Shown here: in pieces, positions 47,375 to 49,632 of the stretch
Numbering within the stretch: the first letter of the stretch is position 1
Layout of the letters: every line of letters begins with the position of its first letter
Origin: Streptomyces spiroverticillatus
GTDB taxonomy: Bacteria; Actinomycetota; Actinomycetes; Streptomycetales; Streptomycetaceae
NCBI GenBank assembly: GCA_014650415.1
Contig: BMUX01000009.1
Span: 320,680-370,311 of the forward strand
Length of the DNA: 49,632 nucleotides
Reading direction: 5' to 3'
Translations under genes and position numbers: made by a program
Notes under the pieces: model-generated
The model's database searches: none
The model's input: only the letters and a program-made list of their open reading frames with translations
What the model was told of the DNA's origin: nothing

Positions 47375-48997
47375 TTAGAAGTCCATGTCCCCGCCCGGCA
47401 TGCCGCCCGGAGCGGCCGCGGCGGCCTTCTCCGGCTTGTCGGCGATGACGGCCTCGGTGGTGAGGAACAGCGCGGCGATGGAGGCGGCGTTCTGCAGGGC
47501 GGAGCGGGTCACCTTCGCCGGGTCGAGGATGCCCTCGGCGATCATGTCGACGTACTCACCGGTGGCGGCGTTCAGGCCGTGACCGATGGGCAGGTTGCGG
47601 ACCTTCTCCACAACGACGCCGCCCTCGAGACCACCGTTGACGGCGATCTGCTTGAGCGGGGCCTCCAGGGCGAGCTTCACGGCGTTGGCGCCGGTCGCCT
47701 CGTCACCCGTCAGCTCCAGCTTCTCGAAGACCGCGGAGGCCTGGAGGAGAGCCACGCCACCACCGGCGACGATGCCCTCTTCGACGGCCGCCTTCGCGTT
47801 GCGGACGGCGTCCTCGATGCGGTGCTTGCGCTCCTTGAGCTCGACCTCGGTGGCGGCACCGGCCTTGATGACGGCCACGCCGCCGGCCAGCTTCGCCAGG
47901 CGCTCCTGGAGCTTCTCGCGGTCGTAGTCCGAGTCGCTGTTCTCGATCTCGGCGCGGATCTGGTTCACGCGACCGGCGACCTGCTCGCTGTCACCGGCAC
48001 CGTCGACGATGGTCGTCTCGTCCTTGGTGATGACCACCTTGCGGGCGCGGCCGAGGAGGTCCAGGCCCGCGTTCTCCAGCTTGAGGCCGACCTCTTCGGA
48101 GATGACCGTGCCGCCCGTGAGGATGGCGATGTCGTTCAGCATGGCCTTGCGGCGGTCGCCGAAGCCCGGGGCCTTGACGGCGACGGACTTGAAGGTGCCG
48201 CGGATCTTGTTCACGACCAGGGTGGAGAGCGCCTCGCCCTCGACGTCCTCGGCGATGATCAGCAGGGGCTTGCCCGACTGCATGACCTTCTCCAGCAGCG
48301 GAAGGAGGTCCTTCACGTTGCCGATCTTCGAGTTGACGATGAGGATGTACGGGTCGTCGAGCGCCGACTCCATGCGCTCCATGTCCGTCGCGAAGTACGC
48401 GGAGATGTAGCCCTTGTCGAAGCGCATGCCCTCGGTGAGCTCGAGCTCCAGGCCGAAGGTCTGCGACTCCTCGACCGTGATGACGCCTTCCTTGCCGACC
48501 TTGTCCATCGCCTCGGCGATGAGCTCGCCGATCTGGGTGTCGGCGGCGGAGATGGAGGCCGTCGAAGCGATCTGCTCCTTGGTCTCGACATCCTTCGCCT
48601 GCTCCAGGAGCGCGGCGGAGACGGCCTCGACGGCCTTCTCGATGCCACGCTTCAGGGCCATCGGGTTGGCGCCCGCGGCGACGTTGCGGAGACCCTCACG
48701 GACCAGCGCCTGCGCGAGGACGGTCGCGGTCGTCGTGCCGTCACCGGCGACGTCGTCCGTCTTCTTCGCGACCTCCTTGACGAGCTCGGCGCCGATCTTC
48801 TCGTACGGGTCCTCGAGCTCGATCTCCTTGGCGATGGAGACACCGTCGTTGGTGATCGTGGGGGCGCCCCACTTCTTCTCAAGAACGACGTTCCGGCCCT
48901 TGGGGCCGAGAGTGACCTTGACGGCGTCGGCGAGCTGGTTCATGCCACGCTCGAGGCCGCGCCGGGCCTCCTCGTCGAACGCGATGATCTTGGCCAT
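47375..48997 (-). CDS. groEL2: Chaperonin GroEL (stand-alone copy)
   Basis: Sixty-kDa chaperonin of 540 residues. MAKIIAFDEEARRGLERGMN at the N-terminus, LGPKGRNVVLEKKWGAPTIT, VAGDGTTTATVLAQALVREG (ATP site with the catalytic Asp nearby), VGKEGVITVEESQTFGLELE and the C-terminal Gly/Met tail GGMPGGDMDF. No groES precedes it; Streptomyces usually have a groES-groEL1 operon elsewhere and this solo copy, which is the housekeeping type with the GGM tail. Expression should be controlled by HrcA through paired CIRCE sites. The frame continues to 49486 but the ATG at 48997 is certain from the protein family. Confidence 0.96.
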   Translation of the reverse strand: MAKIIAFDEEARRGLERGMNQLADAVKVTLGPKGRNVVLEKKWGAPTITNDGVSIAKEIELEDPYEKIGAELVKEVAKKTDDVAGDGTTTATVLAQALVREGLRNVAAGANPMALKRGIEKAVEAVSAALLEQAKDVETKEQIASTASISAADTQIGELIAEAMDKVGKEGVITVEESQTFGLELELTEGMRFDKGYISAYFATDMERMESALDDPYILIVNSKIGNVKDLLPLLEKVMQSGKPLLIIAEDVEGEALSTLVVNKIRGTFKSVAVKAPGFGDRRKAMLNDIAILTGGTVISEEVGLKLENAGLDLLGRARKVVITKDETTIVDGAGDSEQVAGRVNQIRAEIENSDSDYDREKLQERLAKLAGGVAVIKAGAATEVELKERKHRIEDAVRNAKAAVEEGIVAGGGVALLQASAVFEKLELTGDEATGANAVKLALEAPLKQIAVNGGLEGGVVVEKVRNLPIGHGLNAATGEYVDMIAEGILDPAKVTRSALQNAASIAALFLTTEAVIADKPEKAAAAAPGGMPGGDMDF

Positions 48998-49128
48998 GTG
49001 AAGTGGTCCTCCCAGGACGGGGTGGATTTCTCCGGACCGTACGATTCGGTGCCCGCGACGGACGGCCGCGCGATGCCCGGGATTCCTTACCCGAGCACCT
49101 CTCGGCCTCACCGAACCTGGTCCAAGTT

Positions 49129-49155
49129 CTGTCACTCTCACTGGGAGAGTGCTAA
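49129..49155. promoter_or_regulatory. CIRCE operator 1 (HrcA)
   Basis: Right half GAGTGCTAA (49147-49155) is perfect; left half CTGTCACTC (49129-49137) keeps 6 of 9 positions, nine bases apart. Located around and just after the expected transcription start. Confidence 0.8.
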
Positions 49156-49161
49156 CGCCAA

Positions 49162-49190
49162 TGATTAGCACTCGACCCATGCGAGTGCAA
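49162..49190 (-). promoter_or_regulatory. groEL promoter
   Basis: On the leftward strand TTGCAC (49190-49185), a 17-base spacer and TAATCA (49167-49162). Both boxes overlap CIRCE operator 2, so HrcA binding would block polymerase directly. The leader to the groEL ATG is about 155 bases. Confidence 0.75.
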
Positions 49191-49191
49191 G
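49165..49191. promoter_or_regulatory. CIRCE operator 2 (HrcA)
   Basis: Left half TTAGCACTC (49165-49173) is perfect, right half GAGTGCAAG (49183-49191) is degenerate, with a 9-base spacer. It overlays the promoter boxes. Paired CIRCE sites of this kind are known for Streptomyces groEL genes. Confidence 0.88.
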
Positions 49192-49225
49192 CGGATACCA
49201 CAGATCTTGGACACCGGCGCGCACC

Positions 49226-49250
49226 GTGGGCCGTCCGTGGGCCGTCCGTG
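49226..49250. repeat. 11-bp tandem repeat
   Basis: GTGGGCCGTCC twice in tandem with a partial third copy, between groEL's promoter and the cspA terminator. No function evident. Confidence 0.7.
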
Positions 49251-49265
49251 CCCCCGGACGCACCA

Positions 49266-49299
49266 AGGGCCCGTACCCCTGTATCGGGATACGAGCCCT
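49266..49299 (-). terminator. cspA terminator
   Basis: AGGGCCCGTACCCC and GGGATACGAGCCCT pair over most of a 14-bp stem (two mismatches) with a 6-base loop, 48 bases beyond the stop of the leftward cold-shock gene. Confidence 0.65.
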
Positions 49300-49346
49300 G
49301 AGCGCGTGAGTACTGGTGAGTGCGTTGCTGGCCGATCGCGCCGAGA

Positions 49347-49550
49347 TCAGACGGCGAGCTTGACCATGTCCGCCTGCGGACCCTTCTGGCCCTGCGAGAT
49401 CTCGAACTCGACTCGCTGACCCTCTTCAAGGGTGCGGTAGCCGTCCATCTGGATCGCGCTGTAGTGGACGAAAACATCCGCACCACCGTCGACCGCGATG
49501 AAGCCGTACCCCTTCTCCGCGTTGAACCACTTGACGGTGCCCTGAGCCAT
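49347..49550 (-). CDS. Cold-shock protein, CspA type
   Basis: Single cold-shock domain protein of 67 residues, the standard length. MAQGTVKWFNAEKGYGFIAV carries RNP1 and ADVFVHYSAIQMDGYRTLEE carries RNP2, with the aromatic residues that stack on single-stranded nucleic acid. It acts as an RNA chaperone or major cold-shock protein. Streptomyces carry several such genes; this one sits upstream of groEL as in other species of the genus. Its leader continues beyond the window's right edge. Confidence 0.95.
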   Translation of the reverse strand: MAQGTVKWFNAEKGYGFIAVDGGADVFVHYSAIQMDGYRTLEEGQRVEFEISQGQKGPQADMVKLAV

Positions 49551-49632
49551 GCCTAACCTCGAAATTTCGTGACGGCTCGTCAGGTCAACTGGTGGGCTGT
49601 TGCGCTTTGTTGGGCCGGGTGCGGGCAGGTTG
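49551..49632. other. Upstream region of the CspA-type gene
   Basis: The last 82 bases hold the leader of the leftward cold-shock gene. CGAAATTTCG at 49560-49569 is a perfect 10-base palindrome close to the start codon. The promoter itself is probably at or beyond the window edge. Confidence 0.4.

Overview
The window is high-GC actinobacterial chromosome, almost certainly Streptomyces: GTG starts are common, codon third positions are nearly all G or C, and the gene content is typical (DUF3027, DUF2771, futalosine-pathway menaquinone genes, an XPB-type bacterial helicase, HelD, a stand-alone GroEL with paired CIRCE operators, several cold-shock proteins). It looks like core chromosome interrupted by one small mobile island.

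Layout. 0-16.8 kb: DUF3027 protein, an MFS permease, a DUF2771 lipoprotein followed by mqnB-mqnD, an extended cold-shock protein, an MMPL exporter divergent from a response regulator/histidine kinase pair, a HAD hydrolase, a siderophore-binding lipoprotein, a HAAS-like membrane protein, a large helicase-associated protein and a VanZ-like protein. 16.9-23.05 kb: an integrative island of about 6.1 kb. 23.0-31.7 kb: the rest of the XPB helicase gene, small membrane proteins, a GT87-type glycosyltransferase, a HelD-type RNA polymerase-associated helicase and CutC. 32-41.5 kb: copper ATPase CopA behind two CsoR-type operators, a LysR regulator, an HD hydrolase, a DUF2268 peptidase, a TipA-like MerR regulator, a VOC protein, an MFS drug efflux pump, a DUF4232 lipoprotein and a DUF4031 pair. 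41.6-45.1 kb: an RpiR regulator, MurQ etherase and a PTS EIIBC permease, a MurNAc uptake and catabolism operon. 45.1-49.6 kb: a Uma2 nuclease, an alanine/Na+ symporter, GroEL and CspA.

The main discovery is the island. The first seven codons of an XPB helicase gene (TTG start, M-N-G-P-L-I-V) survive at 16890, and the rest of the gene resumes in frame at 23049. The two junctions share the 8-bp core ATCGTCCA. Joining the island ends rebuilds an attP-like dyad centred on the last two bases of that core, as expected for the large serine integrase encoded right beside the right junction. The island supplies a new ribosome-binding site and GTG start, so the helicase remains an open frame. Its cargo is a DUF6879/Scr1-type regulator operon with Cys-containing small proteins, a small serine resolvase with its own res-like site, and a zinc-finger HNH nuclease. 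No conjugation, replication or virion genes are visible.

A second theme is a GC-rich composite repeat present at four places. At least three, and probably all four, lie in gaps between convergent genes; one copy runs into the 3' end of the histidine kinase and gives it a long low-complexity tail.

All family assignments are from reading motifs and remembered family features; no database search was run.
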